From: JBKBKC01 sp046294265
GTDB lineage: Bacteria; Pseudomonadota; Alphaproteobacteria; Rhodobacterales; Rhodobacteraceae
Reading direction: 5' to 3'
Length of the DNA: 64,000 nt
Assembly (NCBI GenBank): GCA_046294265.1
Contig: JBKBKC010000014.1
Span: 1-64,000, forward strand
In this document: in pieces, positions 24,454 to 32,400 of the stretch
Layout: every line of letters starts with the position of its first letter
How positions within the stretch are numbered: position 1 is the stretch's first letter
Made by a program: the position numbers and the translations under genes
The notes under the pieces: generated by a model
Seen by the model: only the letters and a program-made list of their open reading frames with translations
Database searches by the model: none
Told to the model about the DNA's origin: nothing

Positions 24454-25214
24454 TGCGAGCGGTTTGCGTGATTGTGGCGATGGCGGGCCTTGTGGCCTGC
24501 GCCCCCCCGGTGCCCGACAGCGGTGTGGGCTTTGGCAACTACGCCACATATATGCGCGAGCGCGAGCGGGCGCTGGCGACGGGGCAGCCGGTGGCGGGCG
24601 GGCCGGTGGTGATCGGCGCGCCGCCGTCACCGGGCGGATTTTCGACCGAGCGTGTGGGGGCCGCGATCGACGCGGCGGACGGGCGGGGCGTGGCGGCGGG
24701 CGGGCCGGTGCTCGGCCAGCCGGTCACGGGACAGACCCTGCCGGGCGCGCTGATCGGCGAGGCGAACCGGCCTCGCGGCGATGCGCCCGCCACCATCCGC
24801 ACCGAGGCCGGTGAAGTTCGCCGGGGGACGGGCATCTCGGACGAGCAGGATTTCGACGCCGTGGCGTCGCGTGAGACGATCCAGAGCGATGCCGAGCGTA
24901 TCGCGCGCGCGCGCGATCAGTATCAGGTGATCCAGCCGGGGGCGCTGCCCACGCGCACGGGGGCATCGGGGCCCAGCATCGTGGCCTTTGCGCTGGCCAC
25001 CAGCCACGCGCCGGGCACGCCGGTCTATCGCCGGTCGGGCTTTGGCAGCCGCGATCCTTTTGCCAACTGCGGGCGCTATGCCTCGGCCGATCTCGCGCAG
25101 GAGGCGTTCCTTGCGGCAGGTGGCCCCGAGCGCGATCCGCAGCGGCTGGACCCGGACGGCGACGGATTTGTCTGCGGCTGGGACCCGCGCCCGTTCCGCG
25201 CGGCGCGCCGGTAG
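24454..25214 (+). CDS. Lipoprotein with C-terminal Excalibur-like domain
   Basis: A 253-residue predicted lipoprotein: MRAVCVIVAMAGLVAC is a short signal peptide with the lipid-modified Cys at 16. A long low-complexity region follows. The C-terminal 45 residues contain a Cys pair and LDPDGDGFVCGWDP, a DxDxDG calcium-binding loop like the Excalibur domain. I do not know a function. It starts about 65 bases after gatA and ends 7 bases before ampD, suggesting a cell-envelope context. Confidence 0.75.
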
Positions 25215-25221
25215 GCCAGGC

Positions 25222-25917
25222 ATGGGGCCGTCGCCCAACTGCGGGCCGCGGCGGGGCGGGGTGCGGCCCTCGCTGGTGGTCATCCACTATACTGCCATGG
25301 CGAGTGCCGAGGCGGCGCGGGCGCGGCTGTGCGATCCCGCGGCGGAGGTGTCGGCGCATTGGCTGATCGACGGGGCGGGTATAGTTGAGGCGCTGGTGCC
25401 CGAAGCGCTGCGCGCCTGGCATGCCGGGGCCGGGGCCTGGGGGGCGGCGCGCGATGTCAACTCTGCCTCGATCGGGATCGAACTGGCCAATGACGGCAAG
25501 AGCCCGTTTCCGGCGCGCCAGATGGCCGCGCTTGAGGCGCTGCTGGCCGGGGTCATGGGCCGGTGGGGGATCGGGCCTGCGGGTGTGATCGGGCACAGCG
25601 ACATGGCGCCTGCGCGCAAGGTCGATCCGGGGCCGCGCTTTGATTGGAAGCGGCTTGCGCGGGGGGGGCTGTCGGTCTGGCCCGAGGCGGGGGAGCCGGG
25701 GGATTTCCGGGCAGATTGCCGGGGATTCGGGTATCCCGATGTTGCGGATGACCTGCTGTTGCGCGCGTTCCGGCTGCGGTTCCGGCCCTGGGGCGCGGGG
25801 GGGCTGGACGATGCCGACCGCGCGGTGGCGGCGGGGTTGCGGGTCTGGCATGCGACCGCCGGGAGTGATGCGGCCCGGCGGGACGGCCCGGCGGGCGCCG
25901 CAGACCGGAAACTTTGA
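25222..25917 (+). CDS. ampD: N-acetylmuramoyl-L-alanine amidase, AmpD-like
   Basis: Cleaves the amide bond between anhydro-muramic acid and the stem peptide during murein recycling. The 231-residue protein has the amidase_2 fold with zinc ligands in VIHYTA, in AWHAGAGAW and in GHSDMAPARKVDPGP (the Asp). No signal peptide is seen, consistent with a cytoplasmic recycling enzyme. A C-terminal extension of about 70 residues resembles a peptidoglycan-binding helical bundle (FRADCRGFGYPDV). Confidence 0.88.
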   Translation: MGPSPNCGPRRGGVRPSLVVIHYTAMASAEAARARLCDPAAEVSAHWLIDGAGIVEALVPEALRAWHAGAGAWGAARDVNSASIGIELANDGKSPFPARQMAALEALLAGVMGRWGIGPAGVIGHSDMAPARKVDPGPRFDWKRLARGGLSVWPEAGEPGDFRADCRGFGYPDVADDLLLRAFRLRFRPWGAGGLDDADRAVAAGLRVWHATAGSDAARRDGPAGAADRKL

Positions 25918-25927
25918 AGCTTCCGGT

Positions 25928-25949
25928 CCGGTTTCTGGTCAGAAACCGG
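25928..25949 (+). terminator. Hairpin after ampD
   Basis: CCGGTTTCT pairs with AGAAACCGG around a GGTC loop. A second dyad (CCGGAAAC...GCTTCCGG) overlaps the end of ampD. Probably ends the ampD transcript before the rnpB promoter. No clear T run. Confidence 0.45.
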
Positions 25950-26007
25950 GTTGCGGCGCCCGCGGTGCTTGTGCGGTCGGCGGCGGGGTGGCGCCGGTCA
26001 TGGCGCC

Positions 26008-26036
26008 TTGACCCCGGGCGCGGCTGCCCTTACCTG
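26008..26036 (+). promoter_or_regulatory. rnpB promoter
   Basis: TTGACC at 26008-26013, a 17-base spacer and TACCTG at 26031-26036 fit a housekeeping sigma-70 promoter. The expected transcript start is near 26043, exactly where the RNase P RNA helix P1 begins. Confidence 0.65.
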
Positions 26037-26042
26037 CTGTGC

Positions 26043-26430
26043 TGCGCGGATGGCGGGATGACCGCGGGGGCGACCCCGAGGAAAGTCCGGACTCCATGAG
26101 ACAAGGGTGCCGGGTAATGCCCGGCGGGGGCAACCCCAGGGAAAGCGCCACAGAGAAGAGTCTGCCCTGCATGCAGGGTCAGGGTGAAACGGTGGGGTAA
26201 GAGCCCACCGCGGACCGGGCAACCGGGACGGCACGGCAAGCCCCACCCGGAGCAATGCCGAATAGGGGCCCGGCGCGGGACTGGTCCGCAAGGAGACCGC
26301 CGCAGGGATGTCTCAGCCCGCGGGCCCGGGTTGGCAGCTTGACCGCCCTGGCAACAGGTGCGGCAGAGGAATGGTCATCGCAGGGGTGGCGACACCCCGG
26401 ACAGAATCCGGCTTACAGGCCATCCGCGCA
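26043..26430 (+). ncRNA. rnpB: RNase P RNA (bacterial type A)
   Basis: The catalytic RNA that trims 5' leaders from tRNA precursors. Conserved elements are GAGGAAAGTCCGGACTCC near 26077, ACAGAGAAGAG near 26151, the GGTGAAACGGTGGGGTAAGAG stretch near 26183, and the 3' ACAGAATCCGGCTTACAGGC near 26401. The ends are set by helix P1: TGCGCGGATGGC at 26043-26054 pairs with GCCATCCGCGCA at 26419-26430. No protein-coding gene overlaps it convincingly. Confidence 0.95.
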
Positions 26431-26733
26431 ATCACTCCTGAGGGGCATCGGGGTTCGCAAGGACGGCAGGTGCGGGCTGCCCGGCGTTTGTCCGGCTGTC
26501 CCCCCCTTCCCCATCCTTCGCCCACGAGGGGGGAAGGGAAGCGGCGGTTGGTCGGCGTGGTGACAGGGCGCCACGGGCTCCTCCGATTTTGATGGGCGCG
26601 CGGGGGCCATCGGCGTGCGTTCGCCACGGTGGGCTGGCCTGCGCACCCTGTCGCCTCCCCTCCCCCTTGTGGGGAGGGGATGGGGGTGGGGGGGCCCCCC
26701 CCCGCGCGCAGGATGCCCGGGCCGCCCGCGGCC
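26431..26733. other. Non-coding stretch with GC-rich hairpins after rnpB
   Basis: About 300 bases with no credible gene. It holds two palindromes. CCCTTCCCC near 26504 pairs with GGGGAAGGG near 26530. CCCCTCCCC at 26657-26665 pairs with GGGGAGGGG at 26671-26679. The second resembles the short CCTCCCC...GGGGAGG repeats scattered in alphaproteobacterial genomes. A G run directly followed by a C run near 26684-26703 is also seen. One of these may end the rnpB transcript. Confidence 0.5.
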
Positions 26734-27804
26734 CTAGAACCGGACCTCGGCCATCACCGCCCGGTGGTCCGAAGGCCAGGGCGACATCTTGATGTCGCTG
26801 CGCGGTCCGTCCTCGCCGACAATTGCAGCCTCGGTCACGGTGACACCCGCCCCCCGCACCAGCACAAGGTCGATGCGGCCATGATGGCCGTCGGGGTCGG
26901 CCTCGTCGCCGGTCGGGGTCCAGGTGAAGGCGGGTTTGGCCACCGGATCGGGATGGACCGCGCGGTAGGCGTCGATGAAGCCTGCCTCGGCCAGCCGGGC
27001 GGTGGTGGGCCAGGTGACGGCAACGGGGTGCAGGCCCGCCACCACGGCAGCCGGGGTCCAGTCCAGATGCGAGGGTTCGTTGAAATCGCCCGTCACGAAC
27101 ACCGCCGCCGCCCCTTCCGCCGCCGCCCCTTCCGCCGCCGCCCCTTCCGCCGCCGCCCCTTCCGCCGCCGCCCCTTCCGCCGCCGCCCCTTCCGCCGCCG
27201 CCCCTTCCGCCGCCGCCCCTTCCGCCGCCGCCTCTTCCGCCGCCGCCATGTCGGCCATCAGCAGGTCAAGCGCCGGACCGCGCGTCTGGCGGGCATAGTC
27301 GATCGCCTCCGCCTCGGTGGTGATGACGGGGGCGGGGCCGTATTCGATGCCCAGAAGCTGACGGGGTTGGCAGGGTTCATCATCCAGATGGATGTTGAAG
27401 ATCCAGACCGAGCGCCCCTTCACGTCGATCTCGACGCCCAGGCCGTTGCCTGAGGCGCCCTCGATCGGGTGGCGCGAGAGCACCGCATTGGCCCAGAGCG
27501 CCTCATTCACCGCCGTCTGTTCGTCATGGTGAAAGCCGAGTGCGGCGGCGAGGGCCGTGGCCACCGAGGGGCCTTCGGGCGGGCAATAGTCGGCGTCGCA
27601 GGTCGCACCCTCCAGCCGGGTTTCCTGCAGGCCGATGATGTCGGGGGCGGCGGCGCGGATCGCGGCCAGCGTCTCGTCGATGGGCTTGCCCGCGTTGCCG
27701 CCGCCGCCCCAGATGTTGAAGGACATCACGCGCAGGGTCGTCTCGGCCAGCGCCGGGGCGGCGGTGGTGGACAGGAGCAGGGAAAGAAAGAGGGCACGCG
27801 GCAC
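26734..27804 (-). CDS. Secreted endonuclease/exonuclease/phosphatase-family protein with repeat insert
   Basis: A 356-residue protein of the DNase I-like fold. A signal peptide (PRALFLSLLLSTTAAPALA) is followed by MSFNIWGGGG, GLQETRLEG, GDFNEPSHLDWTP and a C-terminal SDHRAVMAEV, the standard metal and catalytic motifs. Between the domain core strands lies an insert of one AAAEE and eight AAAEG units encoded by a 15-bp tandem repeat. The start is taken as GTG 27804, preceded by GAGGTG six bases away, because the open frame continues upstream without a signal peptide. The substrate (nucleic acid or phosphoester) is unknown. Confidence 0.82.
   Translation of the reverse strand: MPRALFLSLLLSTTAAPALAETTLRVMSFNIWGGGGNAGKPIDETLAAIRAAAPDIIGLQETRLEGATCDADYCPPEGPSVATALAAALGFHHDEQTAVNEALWANAVLSRHPIEGASGNGLGVEIDVKGRSVWIFNIHLDDEPCQPRQLLGIEYGPAPVITTEAEAIDYARQTRGPALDLLMADMAAAEEAAAEGAAAEGAAAEGAAAEGAAAEGAAAEGAAAEGAAAEGAAAVFVTGDFNEPSHLDWTPAAVVAGLHPVAVTWPTTARLAEAGFIDAYRAVHPDPVAKPAFTWTPTGDEADPDGHHGRIDLVLVRGAGVTVTEAAIVGEDGPRSDIKMSPWPSDHRAVMAEVRF
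27103..27247. repeat. 15-bp in-frame minisatellite (9 units plus partial)
   Basis: Eight identical GCCGCCGCCCCTTCC units and one variant (CTCTTCC) in tandem encode (AAAEG)8 and AAAEE in the secreted nuclease-like gene. The near-perfect identity suggests recent slippage. Because the unit is a multiple of three, gain or loss keeps the frame. Confidence 0.95.
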
Positions 27805-27895
27805 GGGGGGCACCTCGGATGGGGTCAGCCTGCCTTGTGCCCGCGCCATGTGTATGCCCGCGCCATGTGTCCGGCCTGCGACAGCCTCGGCGCCA

Positions 27896-28903
27896 CTACC
27901 CGCGCCGCCGCACCCGTTTCGGCGCGTCCGCATCATCGCCCGTGCCGTCCGAGGCGGAAGAGAACCCGCCCAGCCTGGCCGCGATATCCTCGAGCGCGGG
28001 GCGCGGCCCGCGCGGGCGGCTGTCGAGGGCCGCCCGCATCGCGCGCAGGTGGTCGGGCATGGTGCCGCAGCAGCCGCCGATCAGCCGCACGCCCGCATCG
28101 CGCGCCAGCACCGCATATTCCGCCATCAGTTCGGGCGTGCCGTCATAGTGGATGTGGCCGTCCTGATATTTCGGGATCCCCGCATTCCCCTTGGCGATCA
28201 GGGGGCGTTCGGTGCCCTGTGCTGCAAAGCCCAGCACGGTGCGCATCAGGTCCGACGCGCCCACCCCGCAGTTGGCGCCAAAGGCGATGGGCGGGTTGGG
28301 CAGTTTCTCCACCATCTCGGCCATCTGGGCGGAGGTGACGCCCATCATCGTGCGCCCGGCGGTGTCGAAACTCATGGTACCGCACCAGGGCATTCCGGCC
28401 AGCCGCGCGGCCTCGGCGGCGGCCTTGTATTCCTCGGGGGCCGAGATCGTCTCGACCCAGAGGACATCGACGCCGCCCTCTTTCAGGCCCTCCGCCTGTT
28501 CATGGAACATCTCGACGGCGACGGCATGGGTCATGGTGCCCATCGGCTCGAAGATGTCGCCCGTGGGGCCCACCGACCCGGCCACCACCACGGGGCGGCC
28601 CGCCGCATCGGCCACCTCGCGCCCCAGTTCCGCCGCCACCCGGTTCAGCTCGCGCACCCGGCCTTCGGCGTTGTGCAGCTTCAGGCGGCTGGCGTTGCCG
28701 CCGAAGGTGTTGGTAAGGAACAAATCCGACCCCGCCTCGACCGCGCCGCGATAGAGGGCGCGGATGCGGTCGGGGTGATCGACGCTCCAGAATTCCGGGG
28801 GTTCGCCGGAGGCGAGGCCCATGTTGAACAGGTTGGTCCCCGTGGCCCCGTCCAGGAGCAGGACATCGCGTTCGGACAACAGGCGTGACAGGAGATCGGA
28901 CAT
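27896..28903 (-). CDS. Homocysteine S-methyltransferase family, probable betaine-homocysteine methyltransferase
   Basis: Transfers a methyl group from a donor such as glycine betaine to homocysteine, giving methionine. The 335-residue TIM-barrel protein has the zinc ligands in GANCGVG and in GGCCGT, plus the N-terminal LLLDGATGTNLF. Rhizobial and rhodobacterial proteins of this type act on betaine, leaving dimethylglycine. That fits the dimethylglycine dehydrogenase-like genes nearby, but the donor is an inference. The ATG at 28903 has GAGGG four bases upstream, and a pseudoknot-capable leader lies just before that. Confidence 0.86.
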   Translation of the reverse strand: MSDLLSRLLSERDVLLLDGATGTNLFNMGLASGEPPEFWSVDHPDRIRALYRGAVEAGSDLFLTNTFGGNASRLKLHNAEGRVRELNRVAAELGREVADAAGRPVVVAGSVGPTGDIFEPMGTMTHAVAVEMFHEQAEGLKEGGVDVLWVETISAPEEYKAAAEAARLAGMPWCGTMSFDTAGRTMMGVTSAQMAEMVEKLPNPPIAFGANCGVGASDLMRTVLGFAAQGTERPLIAKGNAGIPKYQDGHIHYDGTPELMAEYAVLARDAGVRLIGGCCGTMPDHLRAMRAALDSRPRGPRPALEDIAARLGGFSSASDGTGDDADAPKRVRRRG

Positions 28904-28926
28904 CGGACCCTCAGGTTTTCAACGAC

Positions 28927-28970
28927 ATTCGCCCCTTTGGCACGCAGATGTGCCCGGGGCAAATGCAAAG
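28927..28970 (-). promoter_or_regulatory. Candidate pseudoknot leader upstream of the homocysteine methyltransferase gene
   Basis: In the mRNA the order is CUUUG, AUUUGCCCC, hairpin GGCAC/GUGCC, CAAAG, GGGGCGAAU. CUUUG can pair with CAAAG (70-66 with 39-35 of this 28900 block). AUUUGCCCC can pair with GGGGCGAAU with one mismatch. The two helices interleave as an H-type pseudoknot about 10 bases before the ribosome site. It does not match the SAM-II, SAH or SAM/SAH consensus as I remember them. Confidence 0.35.
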
Positions 28971-29047
28971 GCTTCATCCAGTCGTGAGCCGCGGCGCATG
29001 ACGCGCGGCCGAATGCCGGGGCATCGGAGCGCCAGCCGGACCCCGCG

Positions 29048-29362
29048 TCAGAATTCCGACATCAACTGCGCCTTGGCCACCGGCAGAAGCTCGGCCAGCT
29101 TGGCGCGGATATCGTCTGGCGAGGCCTTGTCGCCCAGGTCTGCGGCCACCTTGCGCACCACATCCTCATGCCCGGCTTCCTCGAAATCGGCCATGACGAC
29201 GGTGCGGGCATAGGCTTCGGCCTCTTCACCCGAGATCCCCATCAGGCCTGCGGCCCAGAGGCCCAGCAGTTTGTTGCAGCGCGCCTCGGCCTTGAACTGC
29301 ATCTCGGCGTCATGGGCGAATTTCGTCTCGAAGGCCCGTTCGCGTTCGTCGAAGCTGGTCAT
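29048..29362 (-). CDS. DUF1476 protein, F1Fo-ATPase zeta inhibitor subunit
   Basis: A 104-residue helical protein beginning MTSFDERERAFETKFAHD, the hallmark of the zeta subunit described in Paracoccus denitrificans. It binds the F1 part of ATP synthase and blocks ATP hydrolysis with its N-terminal inhibitory helix. Length and sequence fit across the whole protein. It is a lone gene, divergent from the unknown gene at 29547. Confidence 0.9.
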   Translation of the reverse strand: MTSFDERERAFETKFAHDAEMQFKAEARCNKLLGLWAAGLMGISGEEAEAYARTVVMADFEEAGHEDVVRKVAADLGDKASPDDIRAKLAELLPVAKAQLMSEF

Positions 29363-29546
29363 GGCGCATCTCCCTCTGCCCTGGGTTCGGCCCCTATATG
29401 CCCGCCTGCCCCCTGTCCCGCAAGGCCGGGCTGCGCCATGATGCGGGGCGTGGAGTGCTTTGCCGCAGCCGCGCCTTAATGCAGCCGCGATTCGCAGCCA
29501 CGCTTGGATGACGTCAATATTTCCAGGGCAGAGGGACGGCGCGCGA

Positions 29547-30023
29547 ATGGGTCACCACACGACCATGCAGGCGGATCAGGGAGCGGCGGCAGGGGTCGCG
29601 CCGCCCATAGGCCGCGCACAGGCCGAGGCGGCGCGCGCGGTGCTGTCGGTCGTGCTGATCGCGGTGGCGCCGCAGGGCGCGGCCGAGGCACGGGCGCTGT
29701 CGCGGGCGGCGGCGGTCTGCATCGACAGCGCGGTGTTCGACGGGCTGGATGCGGTGGCCCTGCGCGACCTTGGGCGGGTCGTGCTGCGCGGCCTGTCCGC
29801 GCGCGGGCCGGGGCCGGTGATGGCCGATGTGCAGGGCCACCTGCCGCAACGTCTGGTGGAAACCGCGCTGTGCCTGGCGATCCGCGCGGCGCGCAACGAG
29901 GGCGCGATGCCGCCCGGCGCGATGGATCGGCTGGGGGCGCTGTCGATGCGTCTGGGCGTCGAGGTGGACCGATTTGCCGCCATGGTCGAAGTGCTGGAAA
30001 TCCTTGACCGCAGGCCCGACTGA
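29547..30023 (+). CDS. Hypothetical protein (158 aa)
   Basis: I do not recognise a family. The protein is alanine- and arginine-rich, all-helical, with no signal peptide. A central stretch (AEARALSRAAAVCIDSAVFDG) and a C-terminal DRFAAMVEVLEIL look like bundle helices and are vaguely reminiscent of TerB-type proteins, but the metal-binding residues of that family are not evident. ATG 29547 has GAGGG about 12 bases upstream; the frame is open farther 5'. It precedes purC by 125 bases in the same direction. Confidence 0.55.
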   Translation: MGHHTTMQADQGAAAGVAPPIGRAQAEAARAVLSVVLIAVAPQGAAEARALSRAAAVCIDSAVFDGLDAVALRDLGRVVLRGLSARGPGPVMADVQGHLPQRLVETALCLAIRAARNEGAMPPGAMDRLGALSMRLGVEVDRFAAMVEVLEILDRRPD

Positions 30024-30147
30024 CGCCGCGCGCATTTGTCACCCGCAGGCCCCGGGGGCAACCCCCGTTCTTGCGGCGATCCCGGGCTTGGACTATATGC
30101 CAAGACCTCAGGGGCGGCCGGATGGGTCTGCGCCGGTTGGAGCACAG

Positions 30148-30915
30148 ATGGCACGCCGCAAGAAGATCTACGAAGGCCAGGCGAAGATCCTTTATGAGGG
30201 GCCCGAGCCCGGCACGCTGATCCAGTATTTTAAGGACGAGGCGTCGGGCAGCGCCGCCACGCCGCTGCGCGCGGCGCTGGAGGGCAAGGGGGTCCTGAAC
30301 AACCGCCTGTCGGAATTCTTCATGTCGGGGCTGAACGCGATCGGCGTGCCCACGCATTTCATTCGCCGCCTGAACATGCGCGAACAGCTGGTGCGGATGG
30401 TCGAGATCATCCCGCTGGAAGTGGTGGTGCGCAACTTTGCCGCCGGCGACCTGTCGAACCGGCTGGGCATCCCCGAGGGCACGGCGCTGCCGCGGCCCAT
30501 CGTGGAATATTACTTCAAGGACGAAAAGCTGGGTTCGCCGCTGGTTGCGGAGGAGCATATCGTGGCCTTCGGCTGGGCCAGCCAGCAGGACCTCGACGAC
30601 GTGATCGCCCTTGCGCTGCGGGTCAATGACTTTCTGTCGGGCGTGATGCTGGGGGCGGGCATAAGGCTGGCCGATTTCCGCATCGAGGTGGGGCGGATAT
30701 GGGAGGGCGATTTCATGCGCCTGATCGTGGCCGATGAGATCAGCCCCGACTCGTGCCGGTTGTGGGATCTGCGCGGCCCGGATGGGCAGTTGCTGCCGGA
30801 GGGGGCGACCATCCCGCTGAGCATGCCCGGCGACATCTATTCCGAGCTTGCGCGGCGGCTGGGGGTGATGCCGTCGAATGTCACCCACACCACAAAGCCG
30901 ACGCTGATCAACTGA
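30148..30915 (+). CDS. purC: SAICAR synthase (phosphoribosylaminoimidazole-succinocarboxamide synthase)
   Basis: Joins CAIR and aspartate with ATP in de novo purine synthesis. The 255-residue sequence shows the family features YEGQAKILYEG at the N-terminus, EVVVRNFAAGDLSNRLG in the middle and LIVADEISPDSCRLWD near 195-210. GGAG precedes ATG 30148. purS follows 12 bases downstream, a common pairing. Confidence 0.96.
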   Translation: MARRKKIYEGQAKILYEGPEPGTLIQYFKDEASGSAATPLRAALEGKGVLNNRLSEFFMSGLNAIGVPTHFIRRLNMREQLVRMVEIIPLEVVVRNFAAGDLSNRLGIPEGTALPRPIVEYYFKDEKLGSPLVAEEHIVAFGWASQQDLDDVIALALRVNDFLSGVMLGAGIRLADFRIEVGRIWEGDFMRLIVADEISPDSCRLWDLRGPDGQLLPEGATIPLSMPGDIYSELARRLGVMPSNVTHTTKPTLIN

Positions 30916-30927
30916 AGGGACGCCCCG

Positions 30928-31170
30928 ATGCTCAAGGCCCGCGTGCATGTGATGCTGAAGGACGGCGTGCTGGACCCGCAGGGCGAGGCGGTGCGTCATG
31001 CGCTTGGGACGCTGGGGTTTGATGGCGTGCAGGCGGTGCGGCAGGGCAAGGTGATCGAGCTGGACCTGGCCGCCACTGACCGCGCGGCGGCCGAGGCCGA
31101 GGTGCGCGCGATGTGCGAGCGTCTGCTGGCCAATACCGTGATCGAGCAGTTCGCGGTCGAGATTGTCTGA
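30928..31170 (+). CDS. purS: FGAM synthase subunit PurS
   Basis: The small structural subunit of the three-part phosphoribosylformylglycinamidine synthase (PurS, PurQ, PurL). The 80 residues show KARVHVMLKDGVLDPQGEAV and the ANTVIEQFAVEIV end typical of the family. purQ, which normally follows purS, is absent here; an alcohol dehydrogenase comes next. Confidence 0.95.
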   Translation: MLKARVHVMLKDGVLDPQGEAVRHALGTLGFDGVQAVRQGKVIELDLAATDRAAAEAEVRAMCERLLANTVIEQFAVEIV

Positions 31171-31242
31171 GCATCACGCCCGATCCGCTTGACCCTTCGG
31201 GCGATTTCGCGCCCGATGCCTGCGGGGCATGGGGGGAATGTG

Positions 31243-32280
31243 ATGCGCGCAGCGGTCTTGCGGGTCTATCGGGGCGATCTTTCAATCGAGGATGTGCCGG
31301 AACCGGGGTGTGACCCGGACGGCGTAGTGCTGCGCGTGCTTGCCTGCGGCATCTGCCGGTCGGACTGGCACGGCTGGGCGGGCGAGCATCCGCGGGTGAA
31401 GCCGGGCCAGATCGGCGGGCATGAATATTGCGGCGAGGTTGTGGAGGCGGGGCCGCTGGCCAGATGGCGGCCGGGCGACCGGGTGGTGGCACCGTTTATC
31501 CTGGCCTGCGGGGCCTGCCCCGATTGCCAGTCGGGCGAGGGGCACATCTGCCGCAGCCAGCGCCTGCCGGGGTTTGTGGAGCCCGGCGCATTCGCCGAAT
31601 ATGTGCATGTGCCCTTTGCCCACAACCTCGCACGTCTGCCCGAAAGCCTGTCGCCGGTGGTGGCGGCGGGGCTGGGGTGCCGGGTGACGACCGCTTGGCA
31701 CGCGCTGACGGGGCGCGCGGGCCTGCGGGCGGGGGAGTGGCTGGCGGTGCATGGCACCGGGGGGATCGGCCTTTCGTGCCTGATCCTGGGCCGGGCGCTG
31801 GGGGCGCGGGTGATCGTGGTGGATGTGGTGCCCGAAAAGCTGGACCATGCGCTGGCCCTTGGGGCGGAGGCCGCGATTGATGCGCGTGCAGGCGACGTGG
31901 CGGCGCGGATCGTCGAGATCACGCGCGGCGGCGCGCATGTCTCGGTCGAGGCGCTGGGGATTACGGCCACCACCAACGGGTCCATCGAGTGCCTGCGGCC
32001 CCTGGCGCGGCATGTGCAGGTGGGGATGCCCGTGGGCCATACCGCGCGGATGGAGATCAACATGAACGCGGTCTACATGAAAAACCTTGCGCTGTTCGGC
32101 ACGCGGGGGATGCCCGCCTGGCGCTATCCGTCGCTTCTGGACCTGATCGAGCGGGGGGCGGTGGATGTGACCCCGCTGGTGGCGCGGGAGGTGCGGCTGT
32201 CGGATACGTCTGCCGAACTGCGCGCCTTTGACGGGCCGACGCCGCCGGGCGTCGCGGTCATCAGCGATTTTGCGGGGTAG
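31243..32280 (+). CDS. Zinc-dependent alcohol dehydrogenase
   Basis: A 345-residue medium-chain dehydrogenase. It has the catalytic zinc site (CGICRSDWHGW, GHEYCGEV), the structural zinc Cys cluster CGACPDCQSGEGHIC and a nucleotide-binding GTGGIGLSC near 170. The start at ATG 31243 follows a purine-rich GGGGGGAA. The substrate is unknown. The gene faces the LysR gene and may belong functionally to the amine catabolic cluster beyond it. Confidence 0.9.
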   Translation: MRAAVLRVYRGDLSIEDVPEPGCDPDGVVLRVLACGICRSDWHGWAGEHPRVKPGQIGGHEYCGEVVEAGPLARWRPGDRVVAPFILACGACPDCQSGEGHICRSQRLPGFVEPGAFAEYVHVPFAHNLARLPESLSPVVAAGLGCRVTTAWHALTGRAGLRAGEWLAVHGTGGIGLSCLILGRALGARVIVVDVVPEKLDHALALGAEAAIDARAGDVAARIVEITRGGAHVSVEALGITATTNGSIECLRPLARHVQVGMPVGHTARMEINMNAVYMKNLALFGTRGMPAWRYPSLLDLIERGAVDVTPLVAREVRLSDTSAELRAFDGPTPPGVAVISDFAG

Positions 32281-32283
32281 GAA

Positions 32284-32371
32284 GGGGGCGTTCCGCCCCC
32301 TCTGCGGCTGCGCCGCATTCACCCCCTGAGGGTATTTTTCCAAGGAGAGGCGCAAGTTTTAGGCAAACTTG
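32284..32371 (+). repeat. Dispersed intergenic element, copy J, with extra hairpin
   Basis: Hairpin GGGGGCG/CGCCCCC at 32284-32300, then GAGGGTATTTTTCCAAGGAG at 32328-32347, then a second hairpin CAAGTTT/AAACTTG at 32353-32371. It lies between the convergent alcohol dehydrogenase and LysR genes, where it may terminate both. Confidence 0.65.
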
Positions 32372-32400
32372 AACGGTTTGGCCGCGTTGGCGGGCTGTTG

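Noticed and set aside
26255..26592. Several short ORFs over the RNase P RNA
   Set aside because: The region is explained by conserved rnpB sequence and helix P1; the ORFs have no ribosome sites or homologues.
27838..27872. Direct repeat TGCCCGCGCCATGTGT, twice
   Set aside because: A short two-copy duplication between genes with no other feature; judged too slight to report as an element.
28904..29047. SAM-II, SAH or SAM/SAH riboswitch by name
   Set aside because: The expected conserved core bases of these classes were not found; only a generic pseudoknot-capable leader is reported.
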